Source: Gari tellinella (lineage: Eukaryota; Mollusca; Bivalvia; Cardiida; Psammobiidae). From it: a stretch of 64,000 bases of DNA. The DNA lies in assembly GCA_922989275.2 (NCBI GenBank), contig OV277871.1:30142693-30206692 (forward strand), in the 5' to 3' direction. The position numbers and the translations under genes are program-made. The notes below the pieces were generated by a model. That model saw nothing but the letters and a program-made list of their open reading frames with translations, did no database searches and was not told the DNA's origin. How positions within the stretch are numbered: position 1 is the first letter of the stretch; every line of letters starts with the position of its first letter. Positions 1 to 11,021 of the stretch are shown piece after piece.

Positions 1-195
1 TACACTAATTAGGAAATAATACAACGTCTATTTCACCTATCTTTTAGCGTAACCAATAGGAACACCCTAGAACGACAAATAAACGGGTATAACCGCGAAC
101 CTTACAATCAAAATAAACGCAATTAACATATAGATCTAGATCTACATCAAATTTTTTAATTATAGCTACGAATCGATCTATAACAGATCAACAAG

Positions 196-285
196 CATAC
201 TTGGGGGAGAGAGAGAAAGAGACGGACAGATATAGACAGAGACAGACAGGCAGACAGACAGGCAGAGAGAGAGACACACACACAG
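196..285 (+). repeat. GA/CAGA microsatellite
   Basis: GGGGGAGAGAGAGAAAGAGA, then GACAGACAGGCAGACAGACA and CACACACACA. Confidence 0.9.
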
Positions 286-897
286 TGCCAAAAGCCAACT
301 CTGTCTGATTCTCAGGGCACGATGCCATGAAACTTTTAAACGAAAAATATGACCAAAAGCACCACGGGCATTTTCAATGCAACTTTAAACCGTTCACAGC
401 CTAACTACAAATGAAGTGCTCAGCAGAAAAGTTTCGAATAAGACAATTACTATAAATGGGCGTCTGATTCGGATCCAAATTATGTAGTTTAATCGCAATG
501 TACTGGGATCTATTTTAAGGACAACTGATCATGTCACATGACCGAGTGAAAAAAGCTACAGTAGGCTTGGTTTCGCATTAAATTACACATCCTCTGTACT
601 TCAATCTTGTACGATTTATAGAGTTGTCAAGCTCGTCAAATGCTTGAATCTACTGTTATTTGACATATTTAATACAGAGATGCATGGGTGTCGATAATTA
701 CCTAGATGTGTCGATAATGGACTACGGTGTTTACGTACAGAAGCTATCATACTGAAACGTTAATTGATAAGCCAGACAAAGGCGATACAGGAGAAAGGAA
801 CCAATGAAATTTTCTCTTTCATATAGAGAACGAATAATTTGAGTTGGTAAGACAAAAAGAAGGTTTCTGATTGGTAGGCTTTTAAGGTGTCGATAAT
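286..897. other. No gene recognised
   Basis: AT-rich unique-looking DNA. GTGTCGATAAT is seen near 687, 707 and 888; no ORF, hairpin or family copy. Confidence 0.6.
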
Positions 898-1290
898 ACC
901 CTCATTTACTCTACATATTTATGATTGTATAAATTGGAACTATTTTCTTCAGGGCAAGAATAAACTGAATGCGCTAAAAGGCGCTTCTATGGGGGAAAGG
1001 GTTAATCTTGGTCATAACTCTGGAACTACATGTGATAGAGACTTCAAATTTACATATGGCATGTGGACTCAACTAGTGACGTTCTTGAGCTCCGTACAAC
1101 TTGGGTCATGTCAGACAAATGTCGTGGTCATTTAGAGGTCAAATAGGCTGAATTTAACCATACCCTTTTGATGTGTACACAAAAACCTCATGAGCTCAGT
1201 ACTAGTTAGGGTAATGTCAAAAGGTCAAGGTCATTTAGAGGTAATGGTCACCTTAATGGGCATAGTGTTTCAATAACACATGTTCTTTCA
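898..1290. mobile_element. Family A half followed by Helitron-like fragment
   Basis: 898-1008 is the right half of a reverse A copy (GGGGGAAAGGGTTAA). From 1010 the GTGATAGAGACTTCA / GACTCAACT sequence matches, in reverse, 55430-55610. Confidence 0.6.
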
Positions 1291-1295
1291 TATTT

Positions 1296-1516
1296 AACCC
1301 ATTGCCCCATAGCCTGTTAGTAGTTTTGAAGACCAATGACCACTTAAAACACGTTACAGGTTGAAAGTAAAGAAGAGTGTGCCTTAAGGCGCATTCTGCT
1401 TTTTCAGCCTATCAAAATAATTTCTTATGGTGCATATCCAACACTGTATAAATTGAAACTACTTTCCTCAGTGTAGAAATCAATTCAAGGGTATATTTAT
1501 GAGGTAATGGGTTAAG
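1296..1516. mobile_element. Family A MITE (reverse)
   Basis: TTAACCCATTGCCCCATAGC to GAGGTAATGGGTTAA. Confidence 0.8.
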
Positions 1517-1964
1517 ATTGGTTATCACTGTTTGCATAGACAAAATTAATGTACTCTTCACTGGTACACTGTAAGGAGTGTGTATACACACCCCAAGGGT
1601 TCAATTGGTTAGGCAGCTATCAGCAACAAGTAGTAGTAGTAGTAGTGGAATTGTAGAAAACACAACAACCAGATTAGCATTACATGTTTTATCACAAACT
1701 TTGTCACAGACGAGGAAATATTCAATGAGTAGCAACATGAAAGAAACCAGCTCCTGTCAGCCAATACGAAGACCTGCAGTTGATTTTCAAAATAAACTCT
1801 CTAAATGCAGCTCCTGAAGCCAAAAGAATATGCAAGAGTTGTCTTTCTTACTCTCTAACCACTCGATATGAATAAAGTGAAATCTCTCTTAGCTATGCTA
1901 TAAAACTGTTGTCTGCAAATTACCGTAATGACCTTAAGTTTTGAGACAAGACGGGTCTGAGCAA
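1517..1964. other. No gene recognised
   Basis: A 79-codon plus ORF (1578-1817) covers an AGT run (about 1629-1647) and lacks any motif; not called. Confidence 0.5.
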
Positions 1965-2036
1965 ACAGTGTAGACCCTAGTCAGACTGCTCCCATGGGGA
2001 GCAGTCTGACCAGGGTCTACACTGCTTGTCATTAAG
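1965..2036. repeat. Family B hairpin core
   Basis: AAACAGTGTAGACCCTAGTC / GACCAGGGTCTACACTG arms around CCCATGGGG. Confidence 0.75.
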
Positions 2037-2319
2037 TTTGCACCTTTTGCACTCCAGCTTGTCTGTCCCAATACTAAGGATCATAACCTTAGACGCAGAA
2101 ATTATCCAAGTGACACACAGTTTGGATCCTGATCAAGTCCCATGTTAGTGGGGACTGATGTGGATCAAAACTCTTTGCCAACTTAATCAGTTCAGGTAGT
2201 CAGTGTTTAAAGGCTTATGGATTTATAACACAATGCTTACAAACATTAAATGCAGCAAAGAAATGGAAAACAATGTCTCCTAATTCTGAATCCCTATCAT
2301 GCTAAATAAACCTTTTTAT

Positions 2320-2635
2320 AACTCATTCACCCCTTAAATTTTTAATGCACAATTCCAATTTCCAAATAAATCTGGTCAATTATTGACTATTTAGGGTGGA
2401 TTTTTACCATAGATTGCAAAATGACAAAACAGTGCATACCCTGATCAGAGGGCTCCTGTGGGAGCTTCTCATGCAAATAATTATTGACTATTTAGAGTGG
2501 ATTTTTACCATAGAATGCAAAATGACAAAACAGTGCATACCCTGATCAGAGGGCTCTTGTGGGAGCCTTCTGATCAGTCTACTCTGTTTGAATAGGACAA
2601 GTGTACTCTTCACATATACATTGTTTGTTCATGAT
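2320..2635. mobile_element. Family B MITE with a tandem duplication of about 105 bp
   Basis: TTATTGACTATTTAG...TGGGAGC occurs at about 2373-2466 and again at about 2478-2570, separated by CTTCTCATGCAAATAA, a sequence also found at 2652. Confidence 0.7.
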
Positions 2636-2679
2636 AAGTAAACCGGAACCCTTCTCATGCAAATAATATATATATTAAT

Positions 2680-2792
2680 GACTTTGGCAAACAGTTTGGG
2701 TCTTGATCAAGTTGATGAGATGCCGAATAACTATGATTCTTATCTAGATTTTAACTGCTATGCAGCGTCTCATCTGGATCCAGTCTATTTGC
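2680..2792. mobile_element. Family C fragment
   Basis: GGCAAACAGTTTGGGTCTTG ... CGTCTCATCTGGATCCAGTC. Confidence 0.55.
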
Positions 2793-3067
2793 AAAGGTAA
2801 TACTGTTTTGCTATTTTTGTGTGTAAAGAGTTATATAAATACTGAAACCATGATTAAAAAATTAACTTTTGGGATTTTGCATTGCCCCTGGGGATGTTTC
2901 AACAGATTTTATAAGGTAATTTGGTTTAATCTGGATGAACAATGTGTACAAATGCCACTCAAGTTATACTTAAGCATGATAAGGAGTGAACTGAAGACCG
3001 TAAATCTTCTCTATTACAACCACTAAATTGGCTTAATTATTAGTTGTCTAAGACAGATGACTGCTTA

Positions 3068-3315
3068 ACTCTTTCCTCCCTAAAGCTTTAAATGGACAAT
3101 TCCAGTTTCGATTTTAGTCTAGTCCATATATGACTTTTAAGGGTTGTTTTTGTCAATGTTTGGCATTATGACAAACAGTAAAGACCCTGATCAGAGGGCT
3201 CCTTTCGGAGCCCTCTGATCAGGGTCTTCACTGTTTGCATAGGACAAGTGTACTATTCACATGTACACTGTTAGAAAAGAACGCCTATATGCAGGACTAG
3301 GGTTCAAAGTGTTAA
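3068..3315. mobile_element. Family B MITE
   Basis: TTAACTCTTTCCTCCCTAAAG to GGGTTCAAAGTGTTAA; perfect hairpin of about 30 bp per arm around TTTCGGAG. Confidence 0.82.
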
Positions 3316-3713
3316 AGCAAGATGAAAGTAGCTTTCTTATTTACTTGCACCAAGCAGTCACTTTGCTTAGAAAACTAATAAAAAAGACAATTAAGTGGTC
3401 GGATAAAGAGGTTTAAAGAAGTTTAGTATGATTAAACATAGAATAATCAAAGGACTGAGATGACCAAGAATGTAACTTGTAAATAATGGATAAAAACTTT
3501 GTAATCATACATTGGTGGAAAAAGTCGCTGGGTTTCTACCCAGTAATAGTTTTAAAGTGAAAATCTACAAAGATGAAAAGTGACTAGGGCATCTACAATC
3601 TAAAATAATAAACTATACAAAACAAAAGTGCTAAACTGCCTTTAATACATATTCAGCTCATTTCCCTTTCATAAACCTCTAACAACAAAATTTAACGGCC
3701 ATGATTCTTCCAC
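3316..3713. other. No gene recognised
   Basis: AT-rich; weak family F remnant TTAAGTGGTCGGATAAAGAG near 3391. Confidence 0.5.
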
Positions 3714-3963
3714 TTAACCCTTTCCCCCCATAGAAGCACCTTTTAGCATACCTAATTAATTCCTCCACTGAAGAAAAAAGTATAATTTATACAGTTATAA
3801 ATATATTTCATAAGAAATTATTATAATATTCTAGAAGATGGTAGCTTAAAGCAGGTTGAAAGTAAAGCAGAATGCGCCTTAAGGCGCATTCTGCTTTACT
3901 TTCAACCTACTTTAAGTGGTTACATATCTTCAAAACTAGAAACAGGCTATGGGGTAATGGGTT
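3714..3963. mobile_element. Family A MITE
   Basis: TTAACCCTTTCCCCCCATAG, hairpin GCGCCTTAAGGCGC, ends GGGGTAATGGGTTTA. Confidence 0.82.
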
Positions 3964-4069
3964 TATACATTGGAACCTCTCTAAACCGGACATTCTTTGG
4001 AAAAGAAGGTAGACACACAAAAGACGGGTGACTACTTAATGCAGGATATATGTCGGGGGGCTTTCTGCC

Positions 4070-4571
4070 TTAATTATATCCTGCTTTAAATACGCCTTTT
4101 TTATGCACCTAATTTATTCCACCACTGAAAAAAATAGTTCTGATTCATATAGCCATAAATATCCATCATAGGAACTGTTTTCTATATCCTTGTAGATGAT
4201 AGGTTTCAGCAGGCTGAAAGTAAAGCAGAATGTGCCTTAAGGCACATTCTGCTTATTTTCAAACTGCTTTTATTGGTCACCTATCTTGAGTATTCAAAAC
4301 AGGCTGGGGTAATTGGGTAAACTATTCACTGTTATCAACAGGTATTGAGACCAAAAATGATGTATCGTAAGCATCTTGTTTAGAGAAGTTTCACTGTATA
4401 CTCATATACTAACCCATTACCCTATTCTAGTTTTAAAACAAAATGACTACTTTCAGCTGGTTGAAAAGTAAAGCAGAACGTACCTTATGGCACATTCTGC
4501 TGTACTTTCAACCTACTTTAAGAATGTGCCCGTCTTCAAAGCTAGAAACAGGCAATGGGGTAAATGGTTAA
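4070..4571. mobile_element. Two family A MITEs, eroded
   Basis: Forward 4070-4320 and reverse 4409-4571, each with a CATTCTGC...GCAGAATG hairpin. Confidence 0.72.
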
Positions 4572-4581
4572 CTTAAGAATA

Positions 4582-4773
4582 CAGGGCTCCAGATTAGGGG
4601 AGTATTTCAAAAACTAAAATCTTTATTTCTGCTTTAAACCCTATGGTGTCACTACTCATTAGAATCGTCTTGAAGAGACGATTCTAATGAGTAGTAACAC
4701 CATAAAATTTGTGTTGAAATAAGTGACAAAATGTTGGATTTGTGCAGTTAACTCCCCCTTATCTGGAGTCCTG
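4582..4773. mobile_element. Family D MITE (reference copy, 6-bp duplication)
   Basis: Ends CAGGGCTCCAGATTAGGGG and CTTATCTGGAGTCCTG, with a central near-perfect hairpin around CTCATTAGAATCGTCT. Exact AGAATA flanks both sides (4576-4581, 4774-4779). Short CAG...CTG ends with 6-bp duplications fit hAT-type elements of the 6-bp class. Confidence 0.82.
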
Positions 4774-4984
4774 AGAATAGCATAGAATTTATTGAGAATT
4801 AAATGGAATGGACTCCTTTAGCACTACATGTCTCTAAAAAGCTTAAAAAAAGTTTATGTACAAATTAAAAGCACTTTACTATTAAACTTAAGAAAAACCA
4901 AAAAACCTACTATTGCAACTACTCAAGGAAAGACATTTTGAACCATTAATACATCAAACTACTTAAAGCTATATGAATATGAAT

Positions 4985-5177
4985 AGGGGGCTTGTTTCAT
5001 AAAACTTTGTAGAACAAAAACGGTCGTAAATCAAAACTTTAAAATACTTTCGATTTCTTTATCTAATCCTTGTCTTGTGACATCTCTGGAATTGTCTTGA
5101 AAAGAAATAATTAATAATTGAGACTTTTATCATCTGACATATGACAACATTTTCGTACAAAGTCTTATGAAACACCC
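4985..5177. mobile_element. Family H hairpin MITE
   Basis: GGGGGCTTGTTTCATAAAAC to CTTATGAAACACCC; internal TCTAATCCTTGTCTTGTGAC, second arm eroded. Confidence 0.72.
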
Positions 5178-5297
5178 TTTGAAGCAGCAAGCTTCACTTT
5201 CATCTAACTTCAACTCTTTCCCACATCTGCCTGTTGATGTCTTTATCTTTTCCTTACACAAAGTAAAGCGACTTTTTATGATTCTGCCATATACTGT

Positions 5298-5560
5298 TAA
5301 CCTATTGCCCTACAGAAGCTCCTTTTAGTGCATTGAATTATTTCCCCAACTGGAAACAGGCTACGAGGTAAAGAGTTAAAAAATCACGGGTATCTTTTTT
5401 GCATTCTGACGGGCAAATTCTTAAAGCAGTCTGAAAGTAAAACAGAAAGCTCCTGAAAGTAAACCAGAAAGCTATTCTTCTTTACTTTCAGTCTGCCATA
5501 AGCAACTGCCTGTCTCAAACACTATAAACAAGCTATGGGAGGAAGAAATTAAGCAGCTGC
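5298..5560. mobile_element. Deleted family A copy and family F-like hairpin
   Basis: 5298-5379 keeps both A ends only (82 bp). 5415-5560 is an AAAGCAGTCTGAAAGTAAA / TTTACTTTCAGTCTGC hairpin. Confidence 0.6.
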
Positions 5561-5639
5561 TTGTCTTTAATGCCACAAATGAGTCTTTCTATTTGAGTAG
5601 TTTTAACAGAGGAGCTAGTCTATGAGACAGAAACAAAAA

Positions 5640-6035
5640 CAGTCAAACCTCGATACTTCAAACACGCTTAAATCAACCTTTACAAGTAGTATTTCATGTT
5701 TGATTTCTAAATCGAACTCCTTCAAGTAGAAACATACCCATATTTCAAAGTTAAAACGTTGCTAAGCCATGTTTTAACTTTGAAATATGGGTATGTCTAA
5801 CTAAAGTGAGTTCCAATTATTGAGTTTCGACTGTATTTTATATGTTTAAAGTCGATAAAACGATCATGTTTAAGTCGAATATACCCGTATTTCAAAGTTA
5901 AAACGTGGCTGAGCCACGTTTTAACTTTGAAATACGGGTATGTTCGAACTTAAGCAAGTTCGAATCAATGAAATCAAATGTATGAAATACCAGTAAAGTT
6001 GATTTAAGCGAGTTCGAACTATTGAGTCTAGACTG
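5640..6035. mobile_element. Two adjacent family E (pogo-like) MITEs
   Basis: First copy 5640-5833 (CAGTCAAACCTCGATACTTC to AGTTTCGACTG). A second, left-truncated copy runs to about 6035 (AGTTCGAACTATTGAG...GACTG). Each has the TAAAACGT palindrome. Confidence 0.75.
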
Positions 6036-6799
6036 TAGATCATTAGGCACTATAAAGATGACTAGAGAATCTAAAACACTATTAATAAAATATACAGTAA
6101 AACATGAACCGATAAAACTTCACTTACATTGTATAGTAAAACCTTTGTATTATGATCACTCAAAACGATGCTCTGGTTTGTTTTTTAATGAAAGGTGAGT
6201 GCTTACAGCAGTCCGTCTAAAGACCCCAAAACCTACCCAATTTACCAAAACCACTTTTAAAAACACGTTTTCCATATTCTAGCAGATGGTAGCTTAAAGC
6301 AGACCGAAAGTAAAGCAGAATGCGCCTTGAATTAATTTATCATTTCTTAAATATAACACAGCATCTAATCAAGGTCCAAACTGTTTGATACTCATTTCAA
6401 CACTTTAAAGTCATCACAGATGATAATTGTTTAAAATTGACAACCTCGATCATGCCAGTGAAGGGATTAATCTGTCATCCTTTTTTATAACCAGAAAATG
6501 AACATACTTTTGAGTGGTCATAGTAATAGGGGTTTACTGTGTAATATGTATCAAACTTCAAACTAATGCCTCATTTAGTAACAGAACAAATCAGAACACA
6601 TTATCATAATACAGAACAAGTGGTGATTGACTATTTCCATCTTGAAATATTTGTCAAAATTGTGTTAAACCTCAACCTTTAAAACAGCAAGGAGATTTTT
6701 TAGAGACATCTGACCGCTTAATACAAGATCAAAGTAATGCAGAGAGCTCCAACAAGATATTTCTGCATTACTCTTCTCCTGCTTAGGCTGCTAAATGTC
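6036..6799. other. Mostly unassigned
   Basis: Family A scrap at about 6275-6345; AAAGTAATGCAGAGAGCTCC / TTTCTGCATTACT hairpin at 6730-6775; otherwise nothing. Confidence 0.5.
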
Positions 6800-7013
6800 T
6801 TAACCCTTAGCCCGCCAAATAAATTGTCGTCTGCTATATTTCTCGTCTGCTTCAAGTTTCAAAGTGCTTCAAAGTTGCTCAAAATTGCTGAAAATGTTGT
6901 CCGAGTGTCAAACAGCTTAGATCCGGATGAGACGCCGAGTTACTCGGCGTCTCATCCGGATCCAAGCTGTTTGCATATGGAGCTATAGTCGTGAGTGGCA
7001 GGCTAAGGGTTAA
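6800..7013. mobile_element. Family C MITE (reference copy)
   Basis: TTAACCCTTAGCCCGCC to GGCAGGCTAAGGGTTAA. Perfect hairpin AGATCCGGATGAGACGCCGA and complement around GTTAC. Confidence 0.82.
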
Positions 7014-7179
7014 CTTGTTAATTCATAGCCTAATATAGGGCTTATCTAATAAAAGGTATAAAGTAAGCACTATTTTAGATTTATCTTAAGTAGAGAACAA
7101 AAAAAACTAATTCCTAAACTAATTATATAAAATAACCAGGAGATACCATTTGAAACAAGATTGTATGAAACTGATACCT

Positions 7180-7656
7180 TTTACTCGACAGAAGCACATT
7201 TTAGCGCATTTAATTTATTCCTCCACTGAAGAAAATAGTTCCAATTTAAGGAGTCATGAATATGTACCATGCAAAATATTTTCTATAATCTAGCAGATGA
7301 TAGCTTAAAGCAGGCTGAAAGTAAAGCAGAATGTGCCTTAAGGCTTTCAACCTGCTTTAACCCATTACCCCATAGCCTGTTTGTAGTTTTAAAGAAAGAT
7401 GATCACTTAAAGCAGGTTGAAAGTAAAGCAGAATGTGCCTTATGGCACATTCTGCTTTACTTTCAGCCTGCTTTAAGCTATTATCTGCTTGAATAAAGAA
7501 ACAAATTCTTATGATTCTTATTTGTAGCAGTATAAATTGGAACTATTTTCTTCAGTTGATGAATAAAATAGAGGCGTAAAAATGTGTATTTATGGGGTAA
7601 TGGGTTAAGTAGTCATCTATCTTCAAAACTAGAAATAAGCTATAGAGTAAAGGTTT
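7180..7656. mobile_element. Family A MITE with a second family A inserted at TTAA
   Basis: The outer copy reads to CTTTCAACCTGCTTTAA (7357-7360), is replaced by a complete reverse-oriented A copy ending GGGGTAATGGGTTAA (7608), then resumes GTAGTCATCTATCTTC. Intact family A copies read CTGCTTTAAGTGGTCAC there, so the inner copy duplicated TTAA. Confidence 0.88.
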
Positions 7657-7904
7657 ATCATGTAATTGAACTCTTCAGCAGCAGAAAGGCAGTACATGTA
7701 CCATAGTTTCCCATCCAGTCATTCTTTTTCATCATGATACAAAATTTAAACAAATGAAATGACAAAACATACAGATGGCACTGCGAGTGATCACAATACT
7801 TCACATTTCAACTTTAGGATTTTGCTTAAATGATCTAAAACCAAACGCACACATCTGCACAAAACATTTGTTCAGCATAACTGCAAATGTAATTTTGACC
7901 GTTT

Positions 7905-8165
7905 TAGGGCTCTCAATTTAAGGGGAGTATTTCACAAACTAAAAACTATATCAGATAACTCATATGTATGCAGTAAACCACTCTTATACAATCAGACTGA
8001 TTGGGATAGTGGACTGTATAAGAGTGTTTTGCTGCATACATAGGAGTTATCTGATTATCTCCCTTTAATACATAAAATCTTTATGTCTGCACCAAACCAT
8101 ATGGTGTGACTACTCATTTGAATCATCTCACTCTACGGTATGACTACCTATTAGAATCCTATAAA
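7905..8165. mobile_element. Family D fragment containing a foldback
   Basis: TTAGGGCTCTCAATTTAAGGGG then family D sequence interrupted by the 7950-8055 foldback, continuing to the CTATGGTGT-like hairpin arm near 8105; the right TIR is missing. Confidence 0.5.
7950..8055. repeat. Foldback repeat
   Basis: Arms ATCAGATAACTC...GTATGCAG and CTGCATAC...GAGTTATCTGAT with inner TATACA/TGTATA, about 40 bp each. Confidence 0.7.
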
Positions 8166-8317
8166 AAAGACCTAAGGAGAAGTCACACTAATAGAGTTAA
8201 GAGCAGACATTGGGCCCTGCCATTTTAGTGTAATATAAATTCAAATACATAGATTCTCTGATATCTTAAATCTAACACAAACTTTAAGCATATCTACTGT
8301 ACTCAATTATTACTGCC

Positions 8318-8537
8318 TTAACCCATTACCCCATAAATGCGCCTTTTTACGCCGTTAATTTATTTCTCCATGGAAGATTTTATTTTATACAGTCATGAAT
8401 ATGAATCAGAAGAAATATTTTATTTATCCTAGCAGATAGTAGCTTACAGCAGGTTGAAAGTAAAGCAGAATGTGCCTGCTTTAAGTGGTCACATCTCTTC
8501 AGAAATGTGGGGTACAGACTATGGGGTAATGGGTTAA
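8318..8537. mobile_element. Family A MITE, one hairpin arm lost
   Basis: TTAACCCATTACCCCATAAAT to GGGGTAATGGGTTAA. Confidence 0.8.
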
Positions 8538-8865
8538 ATCCTATTTAAAAACAGAGCTAAATTCAATTCAACAACATTTATAATACTTAATCATTACTTC
8601 AACATAAATTGGTTCTGGTTTGATAATTACGTATCACAATATTTTGGTTATTGTTTAATTTCAAGCACAAGTTGGTCCAAAACAAAAGATATATGTATAT
8701 GAATACTGCTTTTTATGAGGTTAATTCAATGTAATGCTGTTGTTTATGTCTGAAACTTTGCCAAATATAGTGTTGAAACCCATTTTAAGGGATAATTCCG
8801 ATGTCTAGTCCATTCTTTACAATTTCGTGTTTATTTTAACAATATACAGTTTAAACAATATACTT
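8538..8865. other. No gene recognised
   Basis: AT-rich intergenic DNA. Confidence 0.5.
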
Positions 8866-9013
8866 CGAATTTGCTTAAGTCTTTCTAGTATTTTGTAAGT
8901 TGAATATTGATAAGTCGATCTCGCTTAAGCCAAACATACCCGTATTTCAAAGTTTACCCATGTTTTAACTTTGAAATATGGGTATGTTTGTACTAACACA
9001 AGTTCGTTGAATC
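8866..9013. mobile_element. Family E fragment
   Basis: CATACCCGTATTTCAAAG / CTTTGAAATATGGGTATG hairpin with partial arms; ends lost. Confidence 0.6.
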
Positions 9014-9017
9014 ATGT

Positions 9018-9117
9018 TTTTACCGTATAATGCAAAATGACAAACAGTGCAGACCCTGATCAGAGGGCTCTACACTATTTGCATGGGACAAGTGTATTCC
9101 TAAGTTACATTGTTTCT
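9018..9117. mobile_element. Family B fragment
   Basis: AATGACAAACAGTGCAGACC to ATGGGACAAGTG; one hairpin arm missing. Confidence 0.65.
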
Positions 9118-9367
9118 TAACCCATTACCTCATCGTCTGTTTCTAGTTTTAAAGAAAGATGATCACTTACAGCAGGTTGAAAGTAAAGCAGAATGTGCCT
9201 TAAGGCACATTCTGCATTACTTTCAGCCTGCTGTAAGCTACCACCAACTAGAATATAGAAAATAGTTCTTATTATACATATTCATGATTATATAAATTGG
9301 AACTATTTTCTTCAGTGGAGGAATAAATGAAAGACGTAAAAAGTCGTAATTATGGGGTAATGGGTTA
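9117..9367. mobile_element. Family A MITE (reverse)
   Basis: TTAACCCATTACCTCATCG to GGGGTAATGGGTTAA with the TGCCTTAAGGCA hairpin centre. Confidence 0.85.
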
Positions 9368-9582
9368 ATAACGTGTATACTTGTCACTAGGGTTGAATGT
9401 GTTAACAATGTAGGGGAGGTAATACTTGGATAAAAGATTTTCTGTCACACTGGGTAGACCATAGGACTTCTAGGAGTCATCTAATCGGAAGCTAAACTAT
9501 TAGAAAATTGTACAATAAATGAGGTCCTGGAGTTAGTTTATAATTGTGCTTCAAACTGAGACAGAGTGTATAGATACAATGG

Positions 9583-10012
9583 TTAACCCATTAACCCATA
9601 AATACACATTTTTATGCTTCTAGTTTATTCCTGCACTGCAGAAAATAGTTCCACTTTATAGTCATGAATATGTACCATTATGTTTTCTATATTCTAACAG
9701 ATGGTAGCTTAAAACAGGCTTAAAGTAAAACAGAATTCACCTTAAGTCAAATTCTGCTTTACTTACACCCTACTTTAAGCTATATGTATCATAATATTTT
9801 CTATAGTCTAGCAGAGCGTAGCTTAAAGCAGGTGAAAAGTAAAGCACAATGCTTCTTCAGTTTTATTTAAACCTACTTTAAGCTATCACCTGGTAAGACA
9901 CTGGATATGCTTTTTGTGTTTAATGCTCAGGATGTCATAAGTGGAGATTACTTTCCTAAGTGTAGAAATTATCAGGAGTAAAATGGTGTATTTATGGTGC
10001 AATGGGCTATAG
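9583..10012. mobile_element. Family A MITE with internal duplication
   Basis: TTAACCCATTAACCCATAA start; two successive hairpins (9715-9780, 9825-9890); ends GGTGCAATGGGCTA. Confidence 0.68.
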
Positions 10013-10135
10013 ACTCCTGCAGCAGTAGATCTCATGTTCAAAACCTAGGATAAAAATTTAATAGAATAGTTTAAAATCTTTAAGATACATGCACAGTTAG
10101 ACCTGTATGCAGTAATGATCAAAGAATTTGCAATC

Positions 10136-10661
10136 TTAACCCATTCCCCCATAATACCCCTTTTTACGCCTATAATTTATTCCTCCACTGTAGAAAATAG
10201 TACCCTTTTATACAGTCATGAATATGTTTTATAAGAAATATTTTCTATATTCAAGCAGATAAAAGTTTAAAGCAGGCTGAAAGTAAAGCAGAATGCGCCT
10301 TAAGGCCCATTCTGCTTTACATTCAGTCTGCTTTAAGCTTTATTTTCAACCTGCTTTAAATGGTCACTTATTTTCATTACTAGAAAAAGGCTATGGGGTT
10401 ATGGGTTAACCCTTTACTCCATAGACATGCATTTTTATGCATTTAATTTATTCTGCCAATGTAGAAAATAAATTCAATTTATATAGTCACAAGTACATAT
10501 GATATCACAAGATATATATTCTAGATTCTAGCATTTGGTAACTTAAATCAGGCTGAGAGTAATAATGAATGTGCCTTAAGGCGCAAATTGCTTTACTTTC
10601 AGCCTCCTTTAAGTAGTCACTTATCTTCAATACCAGAAAAGGCTATGGAGTAAAGGGATAA
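10136..10661. mobile_element. Two family A MITEs sharing one TTAA
   Basis: First 10136-10409, second 10406-10661, both forward; TTAA at 10406-10409 belongs to both. Confidence 0.78.
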
Positions 10662-10775
10662 TAAAATAAGCAGATAAATGCCAGGAGAAACAGTAAAATC
10701 TGGTAAACCTTCTAAGTACAGACAGACAGATGTACAGACAGACTGGACACTCATTATTATTATGCCTCCAATAAC
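10662..10775 (+). mobile_element. Helitron-like tail fragment
   Basis: GTAAAATCTGGTAAACC, a GACAGACAGA tract and ATTATTATTATGCCTCC, as at element 5 tails. Confidence 0.5.
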
Positions 10776-11021
10776 TAAAGATGCAGGGGGCATACAATTT
10801 CCTTTACACTTTTTGTTGAACAAAGATGGTCTCTCTTATTGCACTATTTAGAATGAACACAAAATAAAATGTAAAATGACAAAATAAAATATTTGGTTTC
10901 CATGGCGATTGGATATGAGTATGATGATGAGATATATATCAGCCAGATCAACAGTATGAAAAATAATTATCTTTGGTGAATGACTGGAACAGCAACAATC
11001 AACACTGTGAGCTATAGTGAG

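Noticed and set aside
1578..1817. Plus-strand ORF with a Ser run
   Set aside because: The serine run is an AGT microsatellite; no domain or splice context.
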